Assembly (NCBI RefSeq): GCF_000218685.1
Contig: NW_006763297.1
Coordinates: 248,001-312,000, forward strand
DNA from: Serpula lacrymans var. lacrymans S7.9
Taxonomy: Eukaryota > Basidiomycota > Agaricomycetes > Boletales > Serpulaceae
Direction: 5' to 3'
DNA: 64,000 nt
Shown piece by piece: positions 43,051 through 55,661 of the stretch. The translations under genes and the position numbers were made by a program. The notes beneath the pieces are model-generated. The model saw only the letters and a list, made by a program, of their open reading frames with translations. It had not been told where the DNA came from and made no database searches. How positions within the stretch are numbered: the first letter of the stretch is position 1; each line of letters starts with the position of its first letter.

Positions 43051-43373
43051 TTGCAGGTGGTAACATAAGCTAAGCTGAAGTGTATGAATAAAACGGCAAG
43101 AACTGGCTGAAAATGAGGTGTTCCCATATTCTAGAGATGAGATGGAGTGATTTTGATATCTCTGAAGGCCTGATGTGTGGCTGCACTGGCTGTGTAACGC
43201 ACCCGGGAATGTGCCAGGTACACTTGACCCCCTGTTTTCATTTCGGGCTACGGCACATGGTTGTACCCAGTGGTCCGGCAATATCAGAAAGTTCTCTACT
43301 GGAGCGTGGCTGCTTGTATCAAATACGCTTTTCTTGCAACCCGTCTCCCTGTCTTCCTTTCGAACCTCGACTC
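43051..43373. other. Intergenic
   Basis: This lies between the HIT stop and the second esterase. No gene is recognised. Confidence 0.4.
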
Positions 43374-45864
43374 ATGCTACGCAGTATTTTGTTCGTTGGC
43401 CTTCTCTTTGGCTTCGGTGTAGATGCGTCTGGCGCGCTCACCCAACCTACCGTGAATTTGGATAATGCGACATTCACTGGAATCACTGTCGGAAACTTCT
43501 CTAAATTTCTAGGCATACGTTTTGCACAACCTCCGTGAGTCATGCCTGTATGCGTCGTCGCCGCCGCTTATCAGCCGCTCGCTGTTCATTATTCATGCAT
43601 CGTATTCACAGCATAGGAGACTATCGTTTTCAGATCCCTCAACCTTATCCGGCTTACACCGGTATGCATAATGTTACACTATATGGTCCTGCCTGCCCTC
43701 AGCAGAATCCTTCAAATGCCACTATCAAGCACGATGTTTGTACTTGCTTTCCTCACTTATGCGAGTCTTTTCCCATCCCGCCCCCCACCACGGATTGGCT
43801 CAGCGAAGACTGTCGGTTTGATTTATCACTGATGATCTCGCTCCTTTGACTTGATCGGTCTTATTAGGTCTCTATATTAACGTCATAAGACCCGCTGGTG
43901 CAACGTCAAGCTCGAAGCTACCTGTGCTAGTTGTACGTAACTTTGATAATTTTACTGGTTCAAGATCTTAACATACCACCAAAATCGTAAATTAGCAATT
44001 GTATGGGGGTAAGCGCACAATTTCACCATCGTTCCGCAGATTCCTTGATTATTTTTAGGTGGCTTTGAGACAGGCATCGCAGAAAAGTGAATTCAACTGC
44101 ATTGTATATTCATATATCTCATTGAGACGGTAACTTTTCTACAGTAACGATGAAGGCTCTGTTATTGTACTGAATAGAGCCATCGAACTTGAGAAACCTG
44201 TGGTGTATGTCAGTATGAACTATAGGTAAGTTATGTTATGTCGTCTGGGGATTATGCAGTGGTTGATACCTTACAGATTGAATGGTAAAACATCATCTTA
44301 TGATTATCGGAAAAGTGATTTAATATTCATGGTCTCTTGTACTAATCTCAGCATTCGGGTTTTTAGCTAGTCAAGAGGTCAAAAACGAAGGTGTAGGAAA
44401 CCTTGGCCTTCGAGATCGTATGTTCTTTATTTCTCTAAGTGTTAGTTAGCCATGAAATATTTTTCTGTAATTTAGAGCGTGAGGGGCTTAGATGGATTCA
44501 AAAATATATCAGTGCATTCGGAGGCGATCCGACAAAAGTCACACTGTGCGTATCCATACATGCTCGTATTGCAGTGACTGAACACGATTTTCTATAGCTG
44601 GGGCCAAAGTGCAGGAGCAATTTCCATCTCCTTTCAGATGCTCACTAATGGTGGCAACACGGAGGGTCTATTTCACGGTGCTTTCATGCACTCCGGGGCT
44701 CCAATGCCCGTAGGTGATATCACCAATGGTCAGCCATATTATGATGCGCTGGTGGGAGAGACAGGCTGTTCTGGGGCGTCTGATACGCTGCAGTGCCTTC
44801 GGAATGTCCCATATGATGATATTATGATGGCCGTTAATAAATCCCCTAATCTTGAATCCTATCAGGTTTGTGATAGTGTTGTATCGTTAAATTCAACATC
44901 GTTTTGATTCGATTTATTGTTCCTAGGCTCTAGCATTGGCGTGGGCACCAAGAGCCGATGGCGATTTTCTAGTGGATCATCCCCAGCTGTTAGTGCAGAA
45001 TGGATCAGTTGCTGACATTCCATTCGTTTCGAGTATGTCAACTACTTATGCATATCTCCTCCCGTATCTGATGTAGTACTTTTGCAATAAGGTAACTGTG
45101 ACGATGAGGGAACTGATTTCTCTTTCAGCACCTGTAACGTTACGTAAGGACTCAGTTTTTCCCCGTCGTTCAGGACGATCTGACATAAAGCATGATGTAA
45201 AATAGGACAGATGGTCAGTTTCGTGACTACCTCTCAACCTACTGGATCAAAGGAGCACCGGATGAAAATATGACTACCCTGTTGCAACAATATCCTCAAG
45301 ATCCGACTGAAGGATCACCTTTTGATACAGGAAACAACAATACATTGACATCTCAATTCAAACGCGTTGCAGCCTTCCAAGGAGACGTAGTATTCCAGGC
45401 TCCTCGTCGCTTCTTACTGCACCAGCGCTCAGACGAGCAAAATACGTGGTCGTACCGTACGGGGTTTCTTATCTAGTGATCTACAGCACAACCTGACTGA
45501 CATTCATTCAGTTAGCAAACTAAACAAGACTGCCTTGTATTTAGGTTCGGTAAGTCAATCATGGCCAGCTTCCACTAATCCCCAATGACTTTTTCTTGTG
45601 CAGTCTCACGGCAGCGACATTCGAAGCTTAATCGGACCTGGTGACACACCAATGGCTGACTACCTTATCAACTTTGTCGCAAACCTCGATCCCAATGGGG
45701 GTGCGAATCCGGAATGGCCGCGGTATACAAAAGAGTCCCCTAATCTCCTGATGATGTCGGACGGACCAACTTTTGGAAATATACAGATCAATTTCACACA
45801 GGACACCTACAGGACGGATCCTATGGAAGTTTTGACTAGTCTTTCTCTTGCTTATCCGCTCTGA
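43374..45864 (+). CDS. Secreted type-B carboxylesterase/lipase, copy 2
   Basis: This is a paralogue of the gene at 38211, with a signal peptide (MLRSILFVGLLFGFGVDASG), TVNLDNATFTGITVGNFSKF, QLYGGGFETGIAEK, VYVSMNYR, the Ser elbow WGQSAGAISI, Glu in GNCDDEGTDFSF and His in SHGSDIRSLIGPGD. Exon-intron layout follows the first copy. The triad is complete, so both copies may be active. The conserved mature parts with different signal peptides indicate a fairly old duplication. The substrate is unknown. Confidence 0.85.
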
Positions 45865-46287
45865 TCACGCAGTTGTTACATGGATCCCGTTTATTTGTAC
45901 ATTATGATCATTCAACTGGTCATCATTTCCCCCTTGCATTATGTTTAACCTTTCTTGATTTTTGTCGTGTACCAACCAGCACGGCGATATCGTTTTTCGT
46001 GAAACAGCTAGCACTGTTCCTTATATTCTGATGCTTTTTGGCTCTTCTCCGCGATAATGAGTTGCTGTTTGTTGTATGAACTTGGAATAACTTAGAAGGA
46101 GACATCGTCTTTAGCTTCGGATCCTTGCATGTCAAACTGAAGACTATCTACCTCCCCACGGTGCCAAACACGCATACGAGATGTCACAGAGATGACGACC
46201 GAAAAAAATAGACCAATTTTACTGTAGCTACCCACATGCAAATAACCGTAGAGGGCCTTGACCCTTTTCCAATTACACGTCTTTCAA
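45865..46287. other. Intergenic between convergent genes
   Basis: No gene is seen between the stops of the esterase and F-box genes. Confidence 0.4.
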
Positions 46288-47715
46288 CTACATCCCTTCC
46301 AGCAAACACGACATATCCGGCATATCTTCCAGATCTACGATGGGATTGACAGATATTAATACAGAATCACAATCAACCATACTCTCCAGAGTAACCCATT
46401 CCTTCAGCCGGTCCAGTTGTGCACGCTGAAAACGATGCCTTGATAAATGGACGCGCCGCAGAGGACGTCCTAAGCTGGCGCGAGAGCGCACAACACCATA
46501 AAGCCAGTCGAAATCGCTGCCATCATATGATAGAATATCCAGAGCGGGCCACCAAGCCAATTGGCCCTCATCTTCGAGGGACTCTGGCAACAAGTGATGG
46601 TAGTCGCTCCTAGCTAGCTGGAGTTCCCCCACCGAGCAAAAGAACTGGTAAAACTCGGGGCAGAGAACCTCCCATTGCGAGGCATGGCGGCCAAGGCGTA
46701 ATGTATGAAGGTTGGGGTATAATGGAAGATGAGAGCTACGGGACAGGTTGTTGAGATCGTTACAATGCACGTCGACAAGCTCGAGATATGTCAGGGAAGG
46801 GGCTCTGATGCAGCGTATCAGTTTTTCGAGATCGTGGCTCTTAGCGTCGCATGGCCAGCGCAGCGCCAGCGTATGGAGCGAACGGAGGGAGATGATATTG
46901 TGTGTGCTAATATCCAACGGTAAGGGGAGTATATCACCATACATAACAAGCTCTTCTAAGCATTTGCAGCAGGACAGAAGACCTTTGAAACCAGCCCAAT
47001 CCGGCTTCGTAAACGAAACTGACGCATAATCGAAATCGAGGCAAAGTTTGGTTAGCGACAGAGTTTTGTCTAACATGGATAGTCTTGAGCTTATTGCGAC
47101 CAAAAAGGGGGAGTTTAGGATCCCTACTACACCATGCAATTTCAAGGACCCCAAGTGTGGTCGTCTGATATCCCAGAAAAAAGCGTAGATGATTGCTGTT
47201 ATTATCCTGTCATGTACCGTCAGATGGGCTACGTCTGAGTTATCCACGAAAGTGCACTCGATAAATTCCAATTGCGTCGAGCATATCTCGATGATTCGGC
47301 AAAAATAAGCGAAATAACAGCTGCGCAGAATCGAGTATGTAGCCGTTATAGTGAGTCGATTAACATTTCCAAGTCTCAGCAGCGAGGAAACTGCAGCGCA
47401 GTGGAAATTTTCGACGTCCCATATATTAATGAATGCGTGTAACGGCTTGTTACTGGCCCGTTTTATGCACAGCGCCGGGAGGGTGAACGGTTGGATGTTG
47501 GATATCACCACGTTCGTCCAAATATCAGGAGAACTGAGTGCCACTTCTCGCCAATGGCGATTGATGCTGGACACGACGCATGGGAAGGGAATGTCACAAT
47601 CAGCACTACCTGCTCTTGGTTCTGATGCACCTGCTTTGAATATCTCGGCCAGTAATTCGTTAGGTAAAGTCTGGATTGGAGTGGCGCGAGATGCTGGATG
47701 TGATTCAATGGTCAT
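46288..47715 (-). CDS. F-box protein with LRR-like region
   Basis: The intronless 475-residue frame starts MTIESHPASRATPIQTLPNE and continues LLAEIFKAGA, DIPFPCVVSSINRHWREVAL and SPDIWTNVVISN. The rest has irregular leucine-rich repeats (RRPHLGSLKLHG, LSLTKLCLDFDY, LEELVMYGD, LTYLELVDVHCNDL) and the family tail YDGSDFDWLYGVVRSRASLG. The usual role is substrate choice for an SCF ubiquitin ligase. It is a complete relative of the genes at 30457 and 58335. Confidence 0.85.
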   Translation of the reverse strand: MTIESHPASRATPIQTLPNELLAEIFKAGASEPRAGSADCDIPFPCVVSSINRHWREVALSSPDIWTNVVISNIQPFTLPALCIKRASNKPLHAFINIWDVENFHCAAVSSLLRLGNVNRLTITATYSILRSCYFAYFCRIIEICSTQLEFIECTFVDNSDVAHLTVHDRIITAIIYAFFWDIRRPHLGSLKLHGVVGILNSPFLVAISSRLSMLDKTLSLTKLCLDFDYASVSFTKPDWAGFKGLLSCCKCLEELVMYGDILPLPLDISTHNIISLRSLHTLALRWPCDAKSHDLEKLIRCIRAPSLTYLELVDVHCNDLNNLSRSSHLPLYPNLHTLRLGRHASQWEVLCPEFYQFFCSVGELQLARSDYHHLLPESLEDEGQLAWWPALDILSYDGSDFDWLYGVVRSRASLGRPLRRVHLSRHRFQRAQLDRLKEWVTLESMVDCDSVLISVNPIVDLEDMPDMSCLLEGM

Positions 47716-48304
47716 GAATACAAAAATTTCTTGAAAGAGCTAGTTGAAAGTAAAATCAGGTTAGAGATACAAAATCCAAAATTCCAAAGTGTTCATATAC
47801 TGACTCAACAAGATATGGATAGCGAATGTAGAACTGATCGAAACAGCTTCGCTTTTTATAAACTGTGGCACGTGGTCAAAACGAGGTGTATAGAAGCGCC
47901 AAATCCTGAATAGGAACTCGAAAAGCATAATATACACCAGTCACAACGGCAGTATTTGCAGGTTTTGTCAGTTCCTGGAGTTCTTGGTTACTAACATGTA
48001 CTGGTCGACTTGAATTCTGGTTGTAAATGTCAGATGGCGATTTCTGTGATTCAGTGGAGTAGCCTGTTAATGCTCGTACAGTACCTTATAACGAAGTATG
48101 AGTATGACAAACAAGACAGTATCCGCAGCGATAACAATCAAATAGACCCGTAAACCATAAACCATGAACAATCCTTTTACCCCTCGTGAACATCAAAAAC
48201 TGCAAGCTGGCGATTTCTTCTAAATTCCCGTTGAGCACGTAACGATAGCAATAGAAAGCAGGGCGACGGAGCCAAGAAACCAAAACTTGACGGGGTATAA
48301 CAAT
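47716..48304. other. Intergenic
   Basis: No supported gene is seen between the F-box start and the end of the DUF6593 gene. Confidence 0.4.
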
Positions 48305-48977
48305 CTAAATGGGTGACGATGGGATATTCTCTACTTCCTCCACCATACGCTGCTTCGAGAAAGTGACGAAAGTGACTACAATGAAGTCAGTGATATTGAT
48401 CCCGGCCGGAAATATCTCCAGAAAAGCACGCCTTGAGCGAGATACGATCCCAAGTTTCGCGCGTCGATATCGTGCCAATGGTGTCTGTGAATTATCGTTC
48501 AGAAATAGCTTTATAGAAATAGATTATAATGAGCCACGATAAATCAAAGTGTTGAATGGTACCTACCACAGGTGATTGAAACAACATTCTCCAAATATAC
48601 GGTCGACCATCAAATCCTATGAAACTCCAGGGGCTTTGAAGTTGGTGACGGAACTGAGCAAATGGCATGTTTACATAGATTGGTGTTTGTACTCACCGAT
48701 CTACACCCTCGTCTGGATTTTGAAGTAACGTGATTTCGAGGCTACTCTCTGAATCGAGTATCTGCAGCCTCAACCCATTCACTCTATGGTACGTAATCTC
48801 GCCGACTAACGATAATACACGACCGGTACTGGATCCTTCGAGTTCATAGCGGCTAACCGTTGTCGTTCCTGTGATCCATGTATCAGGGGTGTCGATTTGG
48901 TACATGGGTACTCCTTCGATAGTCATGAGGAGTGTATGTATGGGATCATTCTGGCACAGAGAAAGCACGTGAGACAT
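48305..48977 (-). CDS. DUF6593-type small protein
   Basis: Three exons (48697-48977, 48567-48633, 48305-48508) with GT-AG introns give 552 nt, 183 residues. Text: MSHVLSLCQNDPIHTLLMTI, VPMYQIDTPDTWITGTTTVS, then PWSFIGFDGRPYIWRML and TPLARYRRAKLGIVSRSRRA, ending ITDFIVVTFVTFSKQRMVEE. The order (parent-molecule, W-x-W core, TP-A-Y, then I(V/F)VTFV) matches DUF6593 proteins of agaricomycetes as I recall them. Their function is unknown. I took ATG 48977 because the frame has no earlier ATG. Confidence 0.7.
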
Positions 48978-49558
48978 GACTCTGCTCTGTGCTACCACCG
49001 TTTTGTAGTCGATGTCACGTATACACACTAGAGCTGGAAACTCCACAGCACATCTTCTGGGTGGAAGATGAATGGTCTACGACAATGTGGCTACATCTGC
49101 CATATATAAGGACGGACATGGGACAATACATCAGGATGCACCTTTCGAAACTCGAGGACTTGTCGGCACTTGTGAGGCCCGGGGTGATCACGGTAAGGTT
49201 ATAGCCAAGGCTAGAACAGTCTAGATGTGGACATAACCTTCATAACCTTGGACATAACTACACCTGCCCGCGGCACTGGGATAAGCGTCCCCATGAATTT
49301 ATAACCATGTACTTTGATAGGCCATCAAGAAACAATGAAAAAATGTGCGGTTTCGTCTTGTACATTGGCATGAAGAAAAAAAGTTGAAGGCTGAAGGCGG
49401 GAATTACATAAGTCATGCCGAAGATGACCTCTTCTAGGCAAGAGGCGTAGCAGTCTTTATTGCCAACTTCCAAGGACGACTTGCACGTTGCAACTTGGAC
49501 GACAAACGTGTCCGCATTCTTCTTATGCCTTTGATACTGACTTGAACAACTAGAATAC
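48978..49558. other. Divergent intergenic region
   Basis: It separates the starts of the DUF6593 gene (-) and the Atg15-like gene (+). No gene is recognised. Confidence 0.4.
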
Positions 49559-51149
49559 ATGTTCGACATATTACCACTTACTCTGCGATTTCTCATTGGA
49601 TCTTTTCTCTGGATAAAGGAACCGTCAGTTGCCACCTCACCTCCCCTGACCTTCCAGCTGCGCCATGAACACGCCCTATCTAATTCATCCCTTATCATAT
49701 TCTCTGATATAGCGCCCTCCTTTGCGCCAGAGGTGTATGGGGTCAACACAGCAAGTGTACGTGCCCATAAACCGGTGTCGGCAGCTGCGTTTCATTCCGC
49801 ACGTTTTCGCTCCATGAGGTATGCCCAGAGCGAGCCCTTTCTGTGGGAAGATATTGAAGTGCAAGGACCGAATGTCGAAGATCGTCAGGTATTGCTGACT
49901 CTGGCGAAGATGACCAGTAATGCGTACGTCGAGAGCACGGACAAAGAGTGGTATGCCCAGGATGGCTGGAATAAAGTAAGTGCCAAACCCTCAACCATTA
50001 CACCATCTAACGACTTCATTAGTCCTTGCCATTTGGATATGAACCAGATGCTGATGGATTTCGTGGACACGTTTTTGTGTCTGACGATAACTCTACCGCT
50101 ATCATCTCCATCAAGGGTACATCGGCAGGATGGATGATAGGCGGCGGTGGGCCGACTGTGGTCAAGGATAAACTCAACGATAACATGCTTTTCTCGTGCT
50201 GTTGCGCGCGCGTCGGACCAACCTGGTATACTGTATGCGATTGCTTTTCTGGTGGATACAAGTGCGACCAGACTTGCGTTGAGCAAGCATTAACCGAAGA
50301 GAGTCTCTTCTATTCCATAGGCACTGTGCGTTTCCACGCCCTTATGAGTTCACCCGTTATGCTGAAATAACTGCTTTCAGAACCTCTACAATAATGTAAC
50401 GTACATGTATCCAGATGCCAACATATGGATCATTGGTACGAACAGTTATGTATCGCCCTTGAATGACATTAATCTTGATTTCAGGTCACTCCCTGGGCGG
50501 CTCGCTTGCGTCACTTCTTGGAGTCACATTCGGCGCACCAGTCGTTGCGTTTGAAGCACCAGGTGAAAAACTTGCTGCATCACGACTGCATCTGCCTACA
50601 CCAGTAAGTATCCCTCTTCGCCTGATTCACTCCGCATAATGTCCCTAACCTCCACGTACAGCCCTCCACTCAACACATCACTCATATCTATCACACGGCA
50701 GACCCACTAGCTATGGGTACGTGCAACGGCGTCACCTCCATATGTGCGATTGGCGGCTATGCGATGGAGTCACGGTGAGTGCACTTCTTTCTTTTGGGTC
50801 ACGATTGGCGCATACGCTGATATTGTCCCTGCTCCCTTTGTTGTAGATGTCATTTGGGCAAAGTGGCACGGTATGATACTGTCACGAAGCTAGGCTGGTC
50901 TGTGGACATCCGGACGCACGGCATCAAGGTTGTCATCGAACGGCTTCTTTCGGAAGACTGGGAGCCTACAGGAGACGATAAATCGAACGGAAAGTCAGGT
51001 CAGAATAGAACAGTTCCTCTTCTAGAGGAAGAGAAGGACTGTGTGGTAAGTTTCTGTTCAACATCGGTTGACCTTAGCTCTAAGCGTTGACGTTGAAACT
51101 CTAGGACTGTTTCAATTGGGAATATGGAAATTATAACAAGACGAAGTAG
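49559..51149 (+). CDS. ATG15: Atg15-type class 3 lipase
   Basis: Atg15 is the vacuolar phospholipase that breaks down autophagic bodies. Seven exons (49559-49975, 50023-50325, 50381-50435, 50485-50603, 50662-50774, 50847-51045, 51105-51149) sum to 1251 nt, 416 residues. A hydrophobic N-terminal segment ([16 protein letters not shown]) fits its membrane anchor. The core has [20 protein letters not shown], the Cys-rich LFSCCCARV and [14 protein letters not shown], the nucleophile elbow [15 protein letters not shown] (Ser about 261), [19 protein letters not shown] with Asp and [12 protein letters not shown] with His. Length fits the family. Confidence 0.88.
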
Positions 51150-52246
51150 AGAGAAGGATAGATTATTACTAGGGGATTAATTTTGTGATTTTCGTTGTAA
51201 CTACTCGTTCTTGCCAATCAATGCTGTATAGCTTTCATTACATCCTCGTTGACACTCGTCTCGACAGATGTTTTTGGAGGAACCTCACTGACTCTACGAT
51301 ATCGATTCAGCAACATCATATGATGAGCAGACGTTGTCAACCAAAATGATAGCATAAGCATGCTACCTTGTCCGTCTACATCGAGGAATCCAGCTTATGA
51401 AGTGAAAACCACCAAAGTATTATCGACATAATATCATTGACGCAAAATCTAGCTACTTTACATTGAAAAACATGATAGAATAAGAAAATCCATCAGACAG
51501 ACGCCAACCTCGCTGGCTCGTCGTCATCAAACCTGCAAAAGCAGCCAGACAACAAAACAAACCAAACGTCCTCGAGACCCCTTCATAAGAAAGGGCCATG
51601 TTCTCTGTTGAACGAGGCAGCGCTTATATCATCGACTGGATCTGAAGGATGCGGCATGTGTAAACATGCGAGACTCGAGTTAGTTTCTATAAAATAGATC
51701 CTAGCTGAGTATGTTCTGAGGAAACAAGGAAGCAGGGCGCGAGGTTTATATAGTTTTTTGAGAGCTAGGTCCGTGCGTGGGAGATATGGGGTGAGTTCTG
51801 TCTCGTGACCTCGACGCGTTGACTTGTGTTTATTACGACTGTTTGGTACTGACTTCATTTCTATTTATAACGCCTCTCCTCTAGCTATAGATCGATGGTT
51901 TCGTGAGATTGTGCGTATTTGTATATCTATTTTGTCGTTCATAACCTTTCGTTTCGCTTTTTATCTCTTATACAATGAACTATGACCTTCAGGAAGGACA
52001 ACCATGTTGAAATACGCAGAGGGAAGCAACGTCACAACAGATATCTGCAGAACATATCAACAGAACAGTCAACAGTCATACGACAGCGATATGACAGGCG
52101 GATACAATTCGTATCAGGATCCATCGAATCTTACGAATAGCAGAATCAGCGATATAAGAATCAGCCGTATCGGCCAATGCTTCCTTCGCTGACACAGCCC
52201 CTCAGCAACCATATATTCGCCATTACGACAATATCTTCAGACGACC
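51150..52246. other. Intergenic with one doubtful small ORF
   Basis: A 62-codon ORF at 52004-52192 (+) is rich in Gln, Ser and Asn (ICRTYQQNSQQSYDSDMTGG) but has no recognised homologue. Nothing else is supported in about 1.1 kb. Confidence 0.4.
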
Positions 52247-55200
52247 TCACAGGCTGTACACAATGACGACATATGGGCACATGGCTTCGTCGGGATATAC
52301 TACCACCTCAGAGTACTTGACCACTCCACCTTGTTCCATGGTCAATGCATCAATCTAATAAATGAATTATGATGTTCAGAACCAACATGAAGCAACAGCA
52401 GCACTCACTGAATCGTATCCTGGAGGAGCTCGCTTCAAATTCTCATTCCTTCGATCGGCTCGCATACTTAAACCAACGGCAACCTTGCTTAAGAAAACAA
52501 GCCGATATGGCGACGTGTTGTTGACGTCCCGGAAGAAATGGTCGGCTTCTGAGATTATGAATAGAGCTATGAGCACACACTTCAAACATCGATAGTCTAC
52601 ACTCACTATTAGAGGCAGATGTAGTGTAAATACCCCATCCCCAGTATCCATTTTTCTCTGCAAAGATATATTTCAGTGTCATGCATCTGAATGTATCACT
52701 GTCATCACGATACGCACTGGCAGTTCCCTGTGTAAAATCACATTGTAGAATGCGGCATACATAGCATTGCGGTAAGGAGCATGGAGTGGTTACATGAGCC
52801 CTGCCGTTGGTATCATCTCCAATAGTACAAGCACGGGCTTGTCCATGAAAAAGTTTCTGCTCCACTGGGCTATTGTTGCGTAGGCTTTTTCTACAGATAG
52901 AGGTTTTTTCAGTAGGGTATCCATCACAGAATATACTAAACAAGAGCTGGCTGGACGCACAAGTAATCCGAATACCGGCTAACGTGGTATTGAGCCCGGT
53001 CACTTCGGTATACTACTTCGTAGATGCTGCGAATGGAAGGAGAACGCTTGTCGGGATTGACCCATCTCTCTTTAAAATACTGTTCCGCTAAGTCATAGCT
53101 CAATGACGATCCTTCATATAGAGGGCTTCGTGTAATGTCACTTACCTTCCTGATAGAGAGGTTGGTTAGATTTAAGCTTCTTAAGCACCTGCAAATAAGA
53201 TTGTATAAGAGCGAGTTTTTGATTTAACAACCAAGGCATACTCACTGAATTGGGGGATTCAGGTTCATCCTCGCTGCCGTCTGAAAGGTTAGGATCATCG
53301 TCTGAAAGGTCAGGTTCATCCTCGCTGCCGTCTGAAAGGTTAGGATCATCGTCTGAAAGGTCAGGTTCATCCTCGCTGCCGTCTGAAAGGTCAGGTTCAT
53401 CATCGCTGACTTCGTGATCTGACTGGAAGTCTATGTCAGGTATTTTATCAGGAAGAGGAATCTTGAATCCAGAAGCATGGCCCATAACGTCATCGGGGTC
53501 ATATGTTTTTCGTATTTTACTGAGCAGTCCAAGATTCATACGGCCATATATACGCTCGACAGGAGTAGTGTCGAGTGAAGTATTGAGATACATGGGATAG
53601 TTCTTCGTGCACTTCTCCTTGATGGCGACCTTGTGTATAGCTTTTAAAGCAGAATTCATCTGCTTTAGCCAGTATTGGTCGTCCTCCGGTTTGTCCCATA
53701 AAAAGTATACTATGCAGGGGCTGTATGATTTCCCAATGGGATGAGGCCATGCGGATGGAGTGCTCTTCTCAAATATAGAAGGAAGAAATGGCCAAACATC
53801 AATACAGACTAGTTTCCCCCTATGTCGCTTCATCTTTGCGGCCTTTTTCTACAGGCAGAAAGGAACATAAGGGGAAATGTATCGTGACAACTGTAGAATA
53901 CTTACCTGTGCCTGCTCGGCGATTGTCTCTATTAGTTTTGTTGTGTAATGTGACACCATAGTGCATGCAAATCGGCCACTAGATTTTGTATAAAAAAACA
54001 GATAAGCTCAATAGTGGAGAGCTCACCAACTTGTGATTTCCCCTACCCCAGACATGCCAGGATTCTGGCTATTTGTACCATTTTGGTTTCGAGGAGGATG
54101 AAAGTGGCCGAGTGGATTATCCAGTTGGTATTGGGGCATATCTCTGGCGTTGTTTGTGGTGCTGCCTTGGAAGAGACGTGTTTGAGCAGCCTCTTCAAGT
54201 TTGGCAATTGGATCGAAACGTCTAAAAGGATCAGGATTTGGTTTAGGGCCATCATAGACTCCAAGAACCATGATAGTTGACTATAGCAAAACGTAAAAGA
54301 TGATTTCAAGGTTGTAGGAAGCGATCCGCAAACCTTGATAGAACCTTGCTCAAGTTCATGCATGAATGCAGAAACCAAGGCGGCTTTCTTCCTTATTTCA
54401 TACTTTGCAAAATCTGCGATGGCAGCCTTGACCTCTGGGAAATATGAACTGAACGTATATCTAAAAGTCTGGTGATTCAATGAACTTAAGTCAGCATATT
54501 TCTGCACATGAAGTAAAACTACTGACATAGGTTTTATCCTCGTAAAAAGTATTGATAATGAATTTCGTCACAATGCCAAAATTATTGCCACCACCCTGCG
54601 CAGATCAGGTTTCCTACGCTTCACAGAAATTTAGTTTAAAATAAAAAAAACTGACCTTCAGCGCTTCAAAGAGGTCCTTGTGTTTAATTTCGCCCTGCCT
54701 AACATTGATGACATTGCCACTTGGCATCACAATCTCGAACCCAACAATATTATCAATTCCAAGACCATATTGATTTGTTTTGAGCGAATAACCGCCACCC
54801 AATAGCCAACCGGCCACACCTAAGTCCAATGTAAGCTTAGTTCTTATGACATGCAGTTCGAAGTTCAGTACACACCTACTCCTTCAGACGTGGAGCCTCC
54901 AACTACGCTACGCTTATATGGCAACAATTCTTTGTACACCTGATCCCAGAGGCACCCAGCACCAATATCTACTGTGTCTGTGGCACTATTGTATTGAATT
55001 AGATCAAATCGGGCCATATAGATCTGGATTCCAGAAGTAGAGCTAAGACGAGGACTGGTAGCATGTCCACCACCTTTGATCTGTGAAGATTGACGGTTAA
55101 GTTTGTTATTCATAAAGTGTAGGCTAAGCACATACCCCAAATGGAACCTTTCGCCTTGCCAAAACTTTAATCTACAATCAGTCAACAATCGGATGTCTGC

Positions 55201-55661
55201 CTCAAGTGAGAGAAAAAAGGAGACTACGTACTATTGCTGATAAATCATCGACACTACCAGGCTGGACAGCAACATATGCATTTTCACTGCTGCTCACAAG
55301 CCAGTGCCGCACACTGTCCTTGTAGCTTGAGCTGCCTGTTGCATATATGACGTTTTAAGGAAACCACTCGTGCCATATTTAAGGGCTAAAGCACACCGAA
55401 TAAACAAATCACACTGCGACCCTGGGATGCCTTACAGATTTTCTCTATCTCCTGTTTGGCTTTTGCAATATCAGTGTTTGACTGAGGAACAGTAGAATAA
55501 GCAGGTAAATATGGTTCATAGCCAGGGAGTATGGACAACGTACACGGTCGCGCATGTTGTATCTCTGACCAGAATGATACAACGGACAGTGGAAGCTTAT
55601 CACTGAACGGAGATTTTTGGAATATGGTTGGAGTATAGCTGAATGAATATAAGTGCAGCAT
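52247..55661 (-). CDS. BBE-type FAD oxidase joined to a PARP-like domain (fusion model)
   Basis: The N-terminal part is a berberine-bridge-enzyme-type FAD oxidase: IKGGGHATSPRLSSTSGIQI (PCMH flavin domain), VGGSTSEGVGVAGWLLGGGY, GGGNNFGIVTKF and the BBE end RMNLGLLSKIRKTYDPDDVM. It continues into an acidic repeat linker (53262-53410) and LLNQKLALIQSYLQVLKKLK. A GT-AG intron (about 53083-53141) joins YQEG in phase to AEQYFKERWVNPDKRSPSIR, the start of an ADP-ribosyltransferase domain with LFHGQARACTIGDDTNG, CSLPQCYVCRIL, GIYTTSASN and SEVVVYPDEAM: the H, Y and E of the PARP triad. No in-frame ATG precedes the PARP part, so the fusion is favoured over two genes. ATG 55661 is tentative. Confidence 0.65.
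53262..53410 (-). repeat. 51-bp tandem repeat coding the acidic linker
   Basis: About three units of 51 bp, the last incomplete, encode DEPDLSDGSEDEPDLSDDDP-type text, nearly pure Asp, Glu, Ser and Pro. The repeat lies between the BBE and PARP-like parts. Units are almost identical in DNA, so the array is young or kept uniform and may vary in length between strains. Confidence 0.85.

Noticed and set aside
47351..47734. 127-codon plus ORF over the F-box start
   Set aside because: It is antisense to the conserved F-box.
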